64,000 bases of DNA from Massilia sp. YIM B02769 (GCF_030411995.1 NZ_JASNRC010000001.1:62001-126000), one strand, 5' to 3'. Shown: positions 44,881 through 56,407, numbered from the stretch's first letter. The notes: generated by a model from the letters alone, not told the origin. Translations and numbers: made by a program.

Positions 44881-47148
44881 TCAGAAGTTACCCTTGAACT
44901 GCACACCCCAGGTACGCGGTTCGTTGGTGAAACCGGTCAGGTTGTTGAAGTCGATGGCGCCGGTGATGCGGCGTTCGTCGAGGATGTTACGGCCGAACAC
45001 GGCTGCTTCGTACTTGCCGTTGGCCCAGGTGTAGCCCAGGCGCAGGCCGCCTTCGGTCAGCGGCTTGCCGGTGAACTCGGCTGCCTCGTACAGGAAGAAG
45101 TTGACCTTGCTGCGGTAGGACCAGTCGGTGAAGGCAAAGAATTCGCCGTCGCCCACCGGCACGCTGTAGCGCGCGGTGGCGTTCACGATCCAGCGCGGCG
45201 CCTGCGGCAGCATGTTGCCGTTCACAAAAACGCGGCCGGCGGCGGCAACCGGATCACGCACCGTGCAAGCCGAGCTGCAGCTGGCCACGACCAGGCCGGC
45301 GTCGCGGATTTCCGTGAAGTTGTAGCTGGTGCTGGCGGTCAGGCGCAGCGACGGGCTGACGGCGGCTTCGATGTCGAGCTCGACGCCGCGGCCCTTGGTC
45401 TTGTCGGCATTCAGCAACTGGTTGGCATTGCTGGCGCCGCCGACGGCGGTCAGCTGCTGGTCCTTGACCGTGTAGTCGTAGACCGAGAAGGCGACGCGGC
45501 CGCGGCGGTCGAACAAATCGGCCTTCACGCCGGCTTCGACCGAGGTGATGGTCTCGGCATCGGCCACGGTGATCGGCACCGACGCCGATGCGGCGGCGAT
45601 ACTCGGGGCGCGGAAGCCGGTGGCGACGCGGCCGTACACGTTGACGTCAGGCGTGAGCTTGTAGGTGCCGCTCAGGTCCCAGCTGATCTTGCCCTTGCTG
45701 GTGCTGACCGAGGTGTCGCCCACTTGCGGCGAGTTGATGGCGCGCACGGTGGCGAAGTCCTTCTCGTCCTTGGTGTAGCGCAGGCCGGCGCGCAGGTCGA
45801 ACACCGGGGACAGCTTGTAGGTGGCCGAGCCGAACATGGCCCAGGCGGTATTGTCCTGGTGGCTGACGAGGCTGGAAATACGCTCGCCGGTGGCGCTGTT
45901 GAAGCCGTCGCTGCCGCCGCTGGCGCTTTCGTCGAACCAGTAGACGCCGGCCTGCCAGTTCAGCGGACCCGCGTACTGCGACTCGATGCGGAATTCCTGG
46001 CTGTACTGTTCCAGGTGGTCGAGGTTGCTCGCGGTTTCGACCTGGAACGGGATGCGGCCCGGGCCGGCCGGGATGCCGCCGTCGATGTCGCCGCGGCTAA
46101 AGTACTCGCCCACGGTCTCGTAGCCGGTGACCGAGTGCAGGCGGTAGTCGCCCAGGTCCCAGCTCATGCGCAGGTTGGCGCCGCGCGTGCTCAGGCGCTG
46201 GTCGTTCAGCGCGTTGGTGACAATGCGGTCCAGGTCGAGGCCGTCGGCGATGTCGTTGCTGCCCTGGCGGATCAGGTTGGCGCGGAACAGGCGGGCGCTG
46301 CCGGTAGTGCTGCGCTGGTGGATGTTGAACAGGGCGTTGAAGGCCGCGTTCGGCTTGTACAGGAACTGCACGCGCTCGGCGTGTTCGTTGTAGCCGTCGA
46401 GGCTGCCGCGGTACTGGGTCTGGGCCAGGTCGGCGTAGTTCTTGACGTAGTCGTCGCGGTGCTGGCGCAGGGTCGACACGCGCATAGCGACGGTGTCCGA
46501 CAGCGGCACGTTGACGGCGCCTTCGACGTTCACGGTCTTGTGGGTGGCGATCGAGGCGTTGTAGTAACCCTCGACCTTGTCCAGGCGCGGCTTCTCGGAT
46601 TCGAATTTCACCACGCCGGCCGGGGTGTTGCGGCCGAACAGGGTGCCCTGCGGGCCGCGCAGCACCTCGACGTTGGCCACGTCGAAGATCGGGAAGCCTT
46701 TCAGGATCGGGTTTTCCTGCACCACGTCGTCATAGATCAGCGAGACCGGCTGCGAGGCGAAGATGTTGAAGTCGGTGTTGCCGTAGCCGCGGATATAGAA
46801 GCGCGGGAAGGTACGGCCATTCGACGATTCCACGTTCAGGCTCGGCAGCTTGCCGGCCAGCAGGCGGATGTCCTGGCCGCTCGAGTTCAGCACGTCGAGC
46901 TTCTCGCCGCGCAGGGCGCTCACGGCCAGCGGCACGTCGCGGATGTTCTCGCTGCGGCGCTGGGCCGTCACGGTGACGGTCTGCAGCTCGGCGACCGGTG
47001 CGGCCACGGGTGCGGCCACGGGCGCGGTCTGTGCAGCCGGGGCCGGCGTGGCGGCATCGGTCTGGGCCAGGGCCGGCAGGGCGGCCAGCGCCAGCATGGC
47101 GGCATGTGCCTGCACGACGCGGCGATGCATCTTGGACATCTTGATCAT
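44881..47148 (-). CDS. TonB-dependent receptor
   Basis: 755 residues. Signal peptide (AHAAMLALAALPALAQ, about residue 30), then an Ala/Pro-rich linker. TVTVTAQRRSENIRDVPLAV is the start of the plug with the TonB-box-like region, and RNTPAGVVKFESEKPRL belongs to the plug. The barrel ends in the outer-membrane terminal aromatic RTWGVQFKGNF. It imports a large substrate across the outer membrane with TonB energy; the ligand (siderophore, carbohydrate or other) cannot be read. No transport partner genes adjoin it. Confidence 0.93.
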   Translation of the reverse strand: MIKMSKMHRRVVQAHAAMLALAALPALAQTDAATPAPAAQTAPVAAPVAAPVAELQTVTVTAQRRSENIRDVPLAVSALRGEKLDVLNSSGQDIRLLAGKLPSLNVESSNGRTFPRFYIRGYGNTDFNIFASQPVSLIYDDVVQENPILKGFPIFDVANVEVLRGPQGTLFGRNTPAGVVKFESEKPRLDKVEGYYNASIATHKTVNVEGAVNVPLSDTVAMRVSTLRQHRDDYVKNYADLAQTQYRGSLDGYNEHAERVQFLYKPNAAFNALFNIHQRSTTGSARLFRANLIRQGSNDIADGLDLDRIVTNALNDQRLSTRGANLRMSWDLGDYRLHSVTGYETVGEYFSRGDIDGGIPAGPGRIPFQVETASNLDHLEQYSQEFRIESQYAGPLNWQAGVYWFDESASGGSDGFNSATGERISSLVSHQDNTAWAMFGSATYKLSPVFDLRAGLRYTKDEKDFATVRAINSPQVGDTSVSTSKGKISWDLSGTYKLTPDVNVYGRVATGFRAPSIAAASASVPITVADAETITSVEAGVKADLFDRRGRVAFSVYDYTVKDQQLTAVGGASNANQLLNADKTKGRGVELDIEAAVSPSLRLTASTSYNFTEIRDAGLVVASCSSACTVRDPVAAAGRVFVNGNMLPQAPRWIVNATARYSVPVGDGEFFAFTDWSYRSKVNFFLYEAAEFTGKPLTEGGLRLGYTWANGKYEAAVFGRNILDERRITGAIDFNNLTGFTNEPRTWGVQFKGNF

Positions 47149-47357
47149 GATAGTTCTTTCGTGAGTAGTGAAACCGCGATGTCCACTCTTTCCTCCATGT
47201 GCCGCTTCGTTTGAGCAGCGAGGCGGTTTGCCCGCCGCGGCACCCGCATCTTGTTGATGTCTTAAGGTTGCCGTCCAACAAAGGCGTGATTGTTCGCTAT
47301 ACGATTTCGAATATCAAGTGAATATTCATATGCAGATGTCAAATAACAACAAGTGTG

Positions 47358-48629
47358 TTAGGCGGACGTAATTACCATGGCGCGGAAATCGTTGACGTTG
47401 GTGCGCGTCGGGCCCGTGACGACCAGGTCGCCGAGTGCGGAAAACAGGCTGTAGCCATCGTTATCCTGCAACATGGCGGCAGGATCGAGGCCGTTCGCCG
47501 CCGCACGGGCCAGCGTATCCGGGCCGAGCAGCGCACCGGCGTTGTCCTCGGTGCCGTCGATGCCATCGGTGTCGCAGGCGATCGCGTGCACATTTGCGAT
47601 GCCGCGCAGGGCGATGGCCAGCGCCAGCAGGAATTCGGCATTCCGTCCTCCCTTGCCCTCCCCGCGCACCGTGACCGAGGTTTCGCCGCCGGACAGGATC
47701 ACGCAGGGCGCTTGCGAGGGCTGGCCGTGTTCGATCACTTGCCGTGCAATGGCCGCGTGGACAATTGCCACCTCGCGCGCCTCGCCTTCGATGCTGTTCG
47801 ACAGGACCAGGGGCGTGAACCCGGCTGCGCGGGCTGCCGCGGCCGCCGCATCGAGCGCGCCTTGCGCGGTGGCGATGACGACCGTCTCGTTGCGCGCCAG
47901 GCGAGGGTCGTCGGGTGTGGGCGCCGCCAGGGCCGGGTCGGCCAGCACGGCGCGCGCCGCATCGGACACGGCGATGCCGTATTTCTGCAGGATGGCCAGG
48001 GCATCGGCGCCGCTGCTGCCGTCGGGCACGGTCGGGCCGGAGGCAACCACGGCCGGATCGTCGCCGGGCACGTCCGACACCACCAGCGTCAGCACCCGCG
48101 CCGGGCAACACGCCAGCGCCAGCCGCCCGCCCTTCACCGCCGACAGGTGGCGCCGTACGCAGTTCATTTCGCCGATCGGCGCGCCGCTGCGCAGCAGCTG
48201 GCGGTTGATATTGCGTTTTTCCTCAGGCGTGATGCCGGGCGCCGGCAGCGACAGCAGGGCCGAGCCGCCACCGGACATCAGGCACAGCACCAGGTCGTCT
48301 TCGGTCAGGCCCTGCACCAGTTCCAGCATGCGGGTGGCGGCGCGCACGCCGGCTTCATCCGGCACCGGGTGGCCGGCCTCGACCACCTCGATGTGGCGGG
48401 TCGGTGCGCCGTGGGCATAGCGCGTCACCACCAGGCCTTCCAGTTCGCCCTGCCAGTGCGCCTCGACCGCCTCGGCCATGCGCGCGGCCGCCTTGCCGGC
48501 GCCGATCACGACCGTGCGTCCGCGCGGCGGTGGCGGCAGGTGCCGTTCAAGCAGTTGGCCGGGGTCGACGGCGGCCAGGGCCGCGTGGAACAGATGGGTC
48601 AGGAACTGGCGGGGATCGAACGCTTCCAA
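47358..48629 (-). CDS. Glycerate 2-kinase (type II, DUF4147/MOFRL)
   Basis: 423 residues from TTG at 48629, preferred because GGAG lies 6 nt upstream; an in-frame start at 48674 is less well placed. VVIGAGKAAARMA, LMSGGGSALLSLPAPG and VILSGGETSVTVRGEGKGGRNAEFLL are the GckA-type glycerate kinase motifs, with the MOFRL domain after about 300. It phosphorylates glycerate to 2-phosphoglycerate. Monocistronic; the tRNA promoter region lies upstream. Confidence 0.9.
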   Translation of the reverse strand: MEAFDPRQFLTHLFHAALAAVDPGQLLERHLPPPPRGRTVVIGAGKAAARMAEAVEAHWQGELEGLVVTRYAHGAPTRHIEVVEAGHPVPDEAGVRAATRMLELVQGLTEDDLVLCLMSGGGSALLSLPAPGITPEEKRNINRQLLRSGAPIGEMNCVRRHLSAVKGGRLALACCPARVLTLVVSDVPGDDPAVVASGPTVPDGSSGADALAILQKYGIAVSDAARAVLADPALAAPTPDDPRLARNETVVIATAQGALDAAAAAARAAGFTPLVLSNSIEGEAREVAIVHAAIARQVIEHGQPSQAPCVILSGGETSVTVRGEGKGGRNAEFLLALAIALRGIANVHAIACDTDGIDGTEDNAGALLGPDTLARAAANGLDPAAMLQDNDGYSLFSALGDLVVTGPTRTNVNDFRAMVITSA

Positions 48630-48730
48630 ACGGTTCTCCTGGGGTGGGATGCGATGATATTGACATAAAACCAAGGCAACGGCTCAGCTCACGCAAAAAA
48701 ACGTATTTTGCATATTTTTCAGAAAAACCC

Positions 48731-48759
48731 TTGCGCAATCGCTAGGGCTTAGCTATGAT
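48731..48759 (+). promoter_or_regulatory. Sigma-70 promoter of the tRNA pair
   Basis: TTGCGC (48731-48736), exactly 17 bp, then TATGAT (48754-48759), with an A/T-rich upstream element and a GC-rich stretch after the -10, the usual form of stable-RNA promoters. It is 55 bp before tRNA-Val. Confidence 0.8.
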
Positions 48760-48813
48760 TCGGGCCTCTTCAGACGCAATGACAAACGTCAGACGAAACG
48801 AATAAAGTGAGCG

Positions 48814-48889
48814 GGGCGCTTAGCTCAGTTGGTAGAGCGGATCCCTTACAAGGATTAGGTCGGGAGTTCGAGCCTCTCAGCGCCCACCA
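48814..48889 (+). tRNA. tRNA-Val (TAC)
   Basis: Acceptor GGGCGCT pairs with AGCGCCC, followed by A and encoded CCA (48887-48889). The anticodon loop CTTACAA gives TAC. The TTCGAGCC T-arm and the D-arm AGCTCAGTTGGTAGAGC are canonical. Confidence 0.96.
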
Positions 48890-48928
48890 AGTTCAGTTTC
48901 AGAAAACGAAGAACCGATCAGTTAAAAC

Positions 48929-49005
48929 GGAGCGGTAGTTCAGTTGGTTAGAATACCGGCCTGTCACGCCGGGGGTCGCGGGTTCGAGCCCCGTCCGCTC
49001 CGCCA
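48929..49005 (+). tRNA. tRNA-Asp (GTC)
   Basis: Acceptor GGAGCGG pairs with CCGCTCC, discriminator G and encoded CCA. The anticodon loop CTGTCAC gives GTC. It is 39 bp after tRNA-Val and is terminated immediately. The last 21 nt are duplicated 152 bp downstream. Confidence 0.96.
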
Positions 49006-49016
49006 GCATCAAGGAA

Positions 49017-49045
49017 AAAGGTCCGATTCGTCGGACCTTTTTCTT
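49017..49045 (+). terminator. tRNA operon terminator
   Basis: Stem with core gtccga (49021-49026) and tcggac (49031-49036), loop ttcg, then a long T-rich tail. It begins 11 bp after the tRNA-Asp CCA. Confidence 0.88.
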
Positions 49046-49058
49046 TTTCCGCGCAGAA

Positions 49059-49145
49059 GCTCTCCCCCTGCGGGGAGAGCGTTCGGGGCTCGAAGGGATT
49101 CCCCTGCAAGGGAATCCGCGGCCCGCGGAACGTGGGCGAGCCCCG
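49059..49145. repeat. Structured spacer with hairpin and three-way junction
   Basis: gctctcccc (49059-49067) pairs with ggggagagc (49072-49080). Next, cggggctcg (49084-49092) pairs with cgagccccg (49137-49145), enclosing two inner hairpins: ggattccc/gggaatcc (49096-49117) and ccgcgg/ccgcgg (49116-49128). The right arm is also the first bases of the duplicated tRNA-Asp end. Confidence 0.6.
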
Positions 49146-49189
49146 TCCGCTCCGCCAGCATTAAGGAAAAAGGTCCGATTCGTCGGACC
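49137..49189 (+). repeat. Duplicated tRNA-Asp 3' end and terminator
   Basis: A 53-bp copy of 48985-49037: it repeats the T-arm, acceptor strand, CCA and the terminator hairpin with a single substitution (cagcatc against cagcatt). The 5' part of the tRNA is missing, so this is not a functional tRNA. Confidence 0.82.
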
Positions 49190-49247
49190 CTTCTTTCGTT
49201 TACATCGCCGAAAATGTTGGCGCTTATAGTGGCCTGCGGCTGAGACC

Positions 49248-49388
49248 GTACGGTGGGCACTCCGTGCCCACGCGGATGCATGCACCGTGGCTGCTCTCTT
49301 TGACGCGGATCACCTGATCATTGGCAAACGCTTGCACAAGCGTTTCTTTAGCGCGTCGTTCCGCGTGGGCACGGGGTGCCCACCCTAC
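49248..49388. repeat. Inverted pair of REP-like palindromes (BIME)
   Basis: Forward copy 49248-49275 (gtacggtgggcac, tcc, gtgcccacgcgg) and reverse copy 49361-49388 (ccgcgtgggcac, then gtgcccaccctac) preceded by gtcgtt. A 9-bp palindrome, aaacgcttg/caagcgttt (49326-49345), lies between them. The remaining part of the 434-bp gap after tRNA-Asp has no gene. Confidence 0.85.
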
Positions 49389-49439
49389 GTCGCCGCCCAG
49401 GATTAATCGAGCGGCACGATCAATTCAGGCAATAGAGAT

Positions 49440-50606
49440 TCACGCGACCTGGCGCACCGCACTCCCCAACTCCACTCGATTGCGCCCATTCCGCTTGGCC
49501 TCGTACAAGGCCCGGTCCGCGCGCGCCAGTGCCGCCGGCAGCTCCTCGTTCGCCTCAATCGCCACCACGCCGATACTCACCGTCATCTGGTAGCTGTTGC
49601 CGCAAGTGAGCAGGCCAATGTCCATGGTCGCCTGGCGCAGGCGTTCCGCGGCCTGCAGCGCGCCTTCCAGGTCGGTGCCCGGCATCGCCAGGGCGAATTC
49701 CTCGCCGCCCATGCGGCCGATGGTGTCGTGCTCGCGCAAGGTAGCGCCGGCGGTGCGCGCAAACAGCACCAGGGCTTCGTCGCCGGTGGCATGGCCGAAG
49801 CGGTCGTTGAGGCGCTTGAAGTGGTCGATGTCGATCATCAGGAGCGCAATCGGTTTGCGCTGCCTGAGCGCCAGCAGGCGCGCTTCATTGGCGCGGCCCA
49901 GGAAGGCGCGCCGGTTCAGCAGGCCGGTCAGGTCGTCGAACGTGGCCAGGCGCTTCATGACGGCGTCGTTGCGCTGCTTCGACATCAGCAGGAAGCCGAA
50001 GCCGTTCACGATCATCAGCATGTAGCCGGACACATAGGCGGCCAGCTGGTTGACGTCGGTCTCGACCATGTTCAGCTCGCCACGAATGGCGGCCCCGATC
50101 GCCCAGCTGCCGATCGCCAGCCCGAACACACCATTGTTCAGGCCTATGATCCGCTGCAACAAGGTCGGGTTCTTCAACTTCGGATTCAGCAGCACGCTGG
50201 CGGTCGAGATCGACGACAGCGCGAACACGCAGGCAATCAGCCCCATCAGATCGCCATAGCTGGCGTCGGCCAGGGGCACGACGCAGGCGGCCGCCAGCAA
50301 TGCCAGGCCGGCGATCGGCACGACGACGCGCTTCCAGTTGCGCACTTCGAAGAAGGTGCAGTACGCGGCGATCTCGAGCGCCCAGCCGACGAACCAGCCC
50401 AGCGGCTCGACCAGGGCCAGCGCCGGCACGCCCAGCTGGGGCCGGGCATAGGCCAGCAACTGGGTGGTGCCGGCCACCAGCCGCGCCCAGGTCCAGAAAC
50501 GCAGGCCGGGGCTGGGTTCGGTGTCGCGGATGTATGCGACCATCAGCACGGCAAACGAAATATTGCCGATGCCGAGCGCCAGCATATAGGTATGGATATC
50601 GATCAC
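49440..50606 (-). CDS. Membrane-bound diguanylate cyclase (GGDEF)
   Basis: 388 residues. The N-terminal about 215 residues contain six or seven membrane helices (for example YMLALGIGNISFAVLMVAYI and LALLAAACVVPLA). DDLTGLLNRRAFLGR opens the GGDEF domain at about 222, and RMGGEEFALAMP is the active-site GG[D/E]EF motif in its functional GGEEF form. It makes cyclic di-GMP from GTP, presumably in response to a membrane signal. The RxxD inhibitory site is not evident. Confidence 0.93.
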   Translation of the reverse strand: MIDIHTYMLALGIGNISFAVLMVAYIRDTEPSPGLRFWTWARLVAGTTQLLAYARPQLGVPALALVEPLGWFVGWALEIAAYCTFFEVRNWKRVVVPIAGLALLAAACVVPLADASYGDLMGLIACVFALSSISTASVLLNPKLKNPTLLQRIIGLNNGVFGLAIGSWAIGAAIRGELNMVETDVNQLAAYVSGYMLMIVNGFGFLLMSKQRNDAVMKRLATFDDLTGLLNRRAFLGRANEARLLALRQRKPIALLMIDIDHFKRLNDRFGHATGDEALVLFARTAGATLREHDTIGRMGGEEFALAMPGTDLEGALQAAERLRQATMDIGLLTCGNSYQMTVSIGVVAIEANEELPAALARADRALYEAKRNGRNRVELGSAVRQVA

Positions 50607-50823
50607 TGCGCGTTCCTTGCGGGAGAGTCAGCACGACGAAAACATCAAATCTATCGACGTTACAGTATAAAACTGCTAACAATTATTTCCCAAAGGAATC
50701 ATATTACCGTCTTTCAGCGGTCATGTACGCACGATTGACTGTTTTAGATGCAGGTCTCGAATCGTCCGGGGCGAGCGCCCGGGAATGTGACATATGCAAT
50801 GTCGTGCATACACAACGGGCATG

Positions 50824-50861
50824 AAAAAGGCCAGCCATGCATTGCTGCGTGGCTGGCCTTT
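50824..50861 (-). terminator. YgiQ gene terminator
   Basis: 12-bp stem aaaggccagcca (50826-50837) with tggctggccttt (50850-50861), with A tract on the left so that the minus-strand transcript ends in T residues. Confidence 0.82.
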
Positions 50862-50888
50862 GCGGCCCCTTCGACTTGACGCGTCGGC

Positions 50889-53231
<2,343 letters not shown>

Positions 53232-53334
53232 TGGCCGGCATTGTACCGGAATTCCCCTGTATCGGCTGCTCCCTGCCTGGAAAATTGCTTACATTTCAAT
53301 GACTTGTGGTTGAGCAGCCTCGCTCTTCAGCGGC

Positions 53335-53631
53335 TCAGATGCCCATGTTCGACAGGATGCTGCCGAGTTCGTTCAGCGTGGTCGCCACCTTCGGGTGGCG
53401 CGCGGTGAAGCGGGCGCTCAGTTCCTGGGTGCGCGAACCGAGGCCATAGGTGTTGGCGTCGAGATCCTGGTCGGCGCGGCGCTCCAGCACCTGCTTGATG
53501 TCGCCGTCGAGCTGGCGCAGCAGCATCTGCAGTTCCTCGTCGACCTCGCCAGTTTCGGACAGGCTGCGGTGCAGGGTCTTCAGGCGTGTTTTCAGGTCCG
53601 GATCGCTCACGTTCTCATCTTCGTTCAGCAT
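53335..53631 (-). CDS. DUF4404 family protein
   Basis: 98 residues, MLNEDENVSDPDLKTRLKTLH. Largely helical, charged, with LQMLLRQLDGDIKQVL and ARFTARHPKVATTLNELGSILSNMGI, the conserved DUF4404 end. Cytoplasmic, function unknown. It starts 10 bp after the VF530-like gene's stop on the same strand, so the two are probably cotranscribed. Confidence 0.85.
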   Translation of the reverse strand: MLNEDENVSDPDLKTRLKTLHRSLSETGEVDEELQMLLRQLDGDIKQVLERRADQDLDANTYGLGSRTQELSARFTARHPKVATTLNELGSILSNMGI

Positions 53632-53641
53632 GGCATTCTCG

Positions 53642-53854
53642 CTAGTTGGGGAAGCGGGTTTCGAGATACAGCTTCTCGACCTCTTCGCGCGCCCAAGGGG
53701 TGCGGCGCAAAAACTTCAGGCTCGACTTGATGCTCGGATCTTTCTGGAAACAGTTGATATCGATCCGGCGGCCGAGTCCGTCCCAGCCGTAGTGCTCGAC
53801 CAGGCGGGTTAACAGCGATTCTAAAGTAATACCGTGGAGGGACTGAACACTCAT
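53642..53854 (-). CDS. VF530-family DNA-binding protein
   Basis: 70 residues. [19 protein letters not shown], then [20 protein letters not shown] and [11 protein letters not shown], match the VF530 (DUF2132) family of small DNA-binding proteins. An in-frame GTG at 53899 would add 15 residues; ATG 53854 fits family length better. It is followed at 10 bp by the DUF4404 gene. Confidence 0.88.
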   Translation of the reverse strand: MSVQSLHGITLESLLTRLVEHYGWDGLGRRIDINCFQKDPSIKSSLKFLRRTPWAREEVEKLYLETRFPN

Positions 53855-53943
53855 CGCTTGGGGAATCTTGTCGTTGTGGGAATCGGGGTGTTTATACACC
53901 GGATTCGGGGGGCGGTGGGGTGTGCGTACGCACGAAAAAAGAC

Positions 53944-54006
53944 GGTGGCACGAGTGCCCACCCTACGGTTATCGCCGTTGTAGGGTGGACACCTGTGTCC
54001 ACGCGG
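53944..54006. repeat. Back-to-back REP-like palindromes
   Basis: Reverse copy 53944-53966 (ggtggcac, then gtgcccaccctac) and forward copy 53980-54006 (gtagggtggacac, then gtgtccacgcgg), only 13 bp apart with the feet facing each other. The second has the variant stem tggacac/gtgtcca. Confidence 0.85.
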
Positions 54007-54053
54007 TGATCGTTACCGGCGGATCGATCACGACCGCGCCGGCATCGACGAAC

Positions 54054-56174
54054 TTACTCGCCCGTCAAACCACGACGCTCCAGCAACGGCTGCACCTGCG
54101 CATCACGACCGCTGAAGTTGCGGTACATCTGCATCGCATCGAGCGTACCGCCGCGCGACAGCAGGGTCTTGCGGAAGTGGTCGCCGTTCTTGCGGGTCAG
54201 GCCGCCGTGTTCCTTGAACCAGTTGACGGTATCCGCGTCCAGCTTCTCGGCCCACAGGTAGCCGTAGTAGCCAGCCGAGTAGCCACCCGAGAAGGTGTGC
54301 GAGAAGTAGGTCGTGCGGTAGCGCGGCGGCACCGGGGCGAAGTCGACGCCGGCCTTCTTCAGTGCCTCGGCTTCAAAGGCGAGCACGTCGGTCGGGATCT
54401 GCGCCGGGGTCAGCTGGTGCCAGGCCTGGTCGAGCAGCGACGCGGCCAGGTACTCGGTGGTGCGGTAACCCTCGTTGAACTGCTGCGAAGCCTGCACCTT
54501 GTCGAGCAGTTCCTTCGGCATCGGTTCGCCAGTCTGGTAGTGCTTGGCATAATTCGCCAGCACTTCCGGCCAGGCCATCCACATCTCGTTCACCTGCGAC
54601 GGGAACTCGACGTAGTCGCGCGGCACGCGCGACAGGCGCGGGTATTTCACTTCCGAGAACATGCTGTGCAGCGCGTGGCCGAACTCGTGGAAGGTGGTGC
54701 GCACTTCGTCGTAGGTCAGCAGGGTCGGTTCGCCGGCAGCCGGCTTGGCGATGTTCAGGTTGTTGGCGATGACCGGCTTCGTGCCCAGCAGCTTGCTCTG
54801 GCCGACGTGGGCATTCGCCCAGGCGCCGCCGCGCTTGTTGGCGCGCGCGTAGGGGTCGAAGGTGAAGATGGCCAGTTGCGAGCCGTCGGCGTCGAACACG
54901 TCGAAGGTGCGCACGTCTTCCACATAGGTCGGCAGGTCCTTGCGTTCCTTGAAGGTCAGGCCGAATTCCTTGTTCGCGGCGAAGAACACGCCGTCCTGCA
55001 GCACGCGGTTCAGTTCGAAGTAAGGCCGCAGCTGCGAGGCGTCGAAGGCGTAGCGCTGCTGGCGCACCTTGTCGCTGTAGAAGTTCCAGTCGTGGGCGGC
55101 GACCTTGAAGCCACCCTTTTCGGCGTCGATCACTTTCTGGATCTCGGCCGCTTCCTTCCTGGCGTTGTTCACGGCCGGCTTGGCGAATTCGGCCAGCAGG
55201 CTGTTGACGGCGCCGGTGGTCTTCGCGGTCTGGTCTTCCAGGTTGTAGGCCGCGTAGTTCGGGTAACCCAGCAGCACGGCGCGTTCGGCGCGCAGCTTGG
55301 CGATCTTGAGGACCACGTCGCGGTTGTCGAACTCGCCGCCGTGCGAACCGCGCGCCAGCGATGCCGCCAGCAGCTTCTCGCGGGTGGCGCGGTTGGTCAG
55401 CACCGACAGGCCGGCTTGCTGGGTGGTGTTCACGACCGGGATCACGAACTTGCCGTCCAGGCCGCGCTTCTTGCCTTCGGCGGCGGCGGCGTCGATCTGC
55501 TTGTCGCTCATGCCGGCCAGCTCTTCGCGGGTGTTCACGACCAGGGCCGAGGCATTGGCTTCCTTCAGCACGTTCTGGGCGAACTGGGTCGACAGCGCGG
55601 CCAGCTGGCTGTTCATCGCCTTCAGCTTCTGCTTGTCGGCATCCGACAATTGCGCACCGGCGCGCACGAAGTCGGTGTGGTAGCGCTCGAGCAGGTACTT
55701 CGATTCGGCGTCCAGGTTCAGCTTGTCGCGCTTGTCGTACAGCGCCTTGATGCGCGCGTACAGCTTGGGATTGAGGCGGATCGCGTCATTGTGGGCAGCC
55801 TGTTTCGGCGCCAGTTCCTTGGCCAGGGCTTGCAGGGTGTCGTTGGTGTAGGAGCCTTGCAGGGTGCCGAAGGCCGAGCCGACGCGGTCGAGCAGGCGGC
55901 CCGAACGTTCCATGGCGACGATGGTGTTCTCGAAGGTCGGCGCCGCCTTGTTGTTGGCGATCGCTTCCATCTCCGCCGCTTCCTGGCGCATGCCTTCGGC
56001 GAACGCCGGTGCGAAGTGCTCGTTCTTGATCTTGTCGAACGGCGGGTACTGGTACTGCAGGGTGCTCGGCTTGGCGAACGGGTTCGAGGCTTCCAGCATC
56101 GAGGCAGGAGCGGCGTAGGCCAGGTTCGCGACGGCGACGCTGGCGGCGATCAGCAGGAGTGGGGGACGGTTCAT
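54054..56174 (-). CDS. Periplasmic M3 metallopeptidase (Dcp-like), copy 1
   Basis: 706 residues with a signal peptide (LLLIAASVAVANLAYAAPAS). FHEFGHALHSMFSEVKYP carries HExxH (zinc) with the downstream glutamate in the DYVEFPSQVNE helix, the M3 signature. Similar to peptidyl-dipeptidase Dcp, which removes C-terminal dipeptides. A paralogue with the same layout lies directly upstream at 56408-58543. ATG 56174 is chosen by signal peptide placement. Followed by repeats on the downstream side. Confidence 0.93.
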   Translation of the reverse strand: MNRPPLLLIAASVAVANLAYAAPASMLEASNPFAKPSTLQYQYPPFDKIKNEHFAPAFAEGMRQEAAEMEAIANNKAAPTFENTIVAMERSGRLLDRVGSAFGTLQGSYTNDTLQALAKELAPKQAAHNDAIRLNPKLYARIKALYDKRDKLNLDAESKYLLERYHTDFVRAGAQLSDADKQKLKAMNSQLAALSTQFAQNVLKEANASALVVNTREELAGMSDKQIDAAAAEGKKRGLDGKFVIPVVNTTQQAGLSVLTNRATREKLLAASLARGSHGGEFDNRDVVLKIAKLRAERAVLLGYPNYAAYNLEDQTAKTTGAVNSLLAEFAKPAVNNARKEAAEIQKVIDAEKGGFKVAAHDWNFYSDKVRQQRYAFDASQLRPYFELNRVLQDGVFFAANKEFGLTFKERKDLPTYVEDVRTFDVFDADGSQLAIFTFDPYARANKRGGAWANAHVGQSKLLGTKPVIANNLNIAKPAAGEPTLLTYDEVRTTFHEFGHALHSMFSEVKYPRLSRVPRDYVEFPSQVNEMWMAWPEVLANYAKHYQTGEPMPKELLDKVQASQQFNEGYRTTEYLAASLLDQAWHQLTPAQIPTDVLAFEAEALKKAGVDFAPVPPRYRTTYFSHTFSGGYSAGYYGYLWAEKLDADTVNWFKEHGGLTRKNGDHFRKTLLSRGGTLDAMQMYRNFSGRDAQVQPLLERRGLTGE

Positions 56175-56230
56175 GGGGTCTCTGTTTCTAGTGTGGTGCG
56201 GTGAAAATGGGGTTCTGTCTATGCTGGCTT

Positions 56231-56356
56231 CCGCGTGGGCAGTGGGGCTGGCTAAATGCCAGCACCACGAAGTGCCCACCCTACGGTCACCGTTATCGGC
56301 GAAATCATTGTGGCTGGTAGCCGCGACTGTACGGTGGGCACGCCGTGCCCACGCGG
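56231..56356. repeat. REP-like palindromes between the two M3 genes
   Basis: Reverse copy 56231-56284 (ccgcgtgggca, then gtgcccaccctac) carries an extra stem, gctggc with gccagc, in its centre, so the loop has been enlarged; forward copy 56329-56356 (gtacggtgggcac, then gtgcccacgcgg) extends with aacgatg. Together they separate the two peptidase genes. Confidence 0.82.
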
Positions 56357-56407
56357 AACGATGATCATTGTTGGCGGTACAAGCTGAAACACCGCCAACG
56401 CCAACCA

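Noticed and set aside
44842-47214. 790-residue plus-strand open frame
   Set aside because: Antisense to the TonB-dependent receptor; it has no recognisable motifs, and its Val/Ala/Gly-rich composition is what a GC-rich antisense frame gives.
49137-49189. Second tRNA gene
   Set aside because: Only the T-arm to CCA end is present; the 5' half and anticodon are missing.
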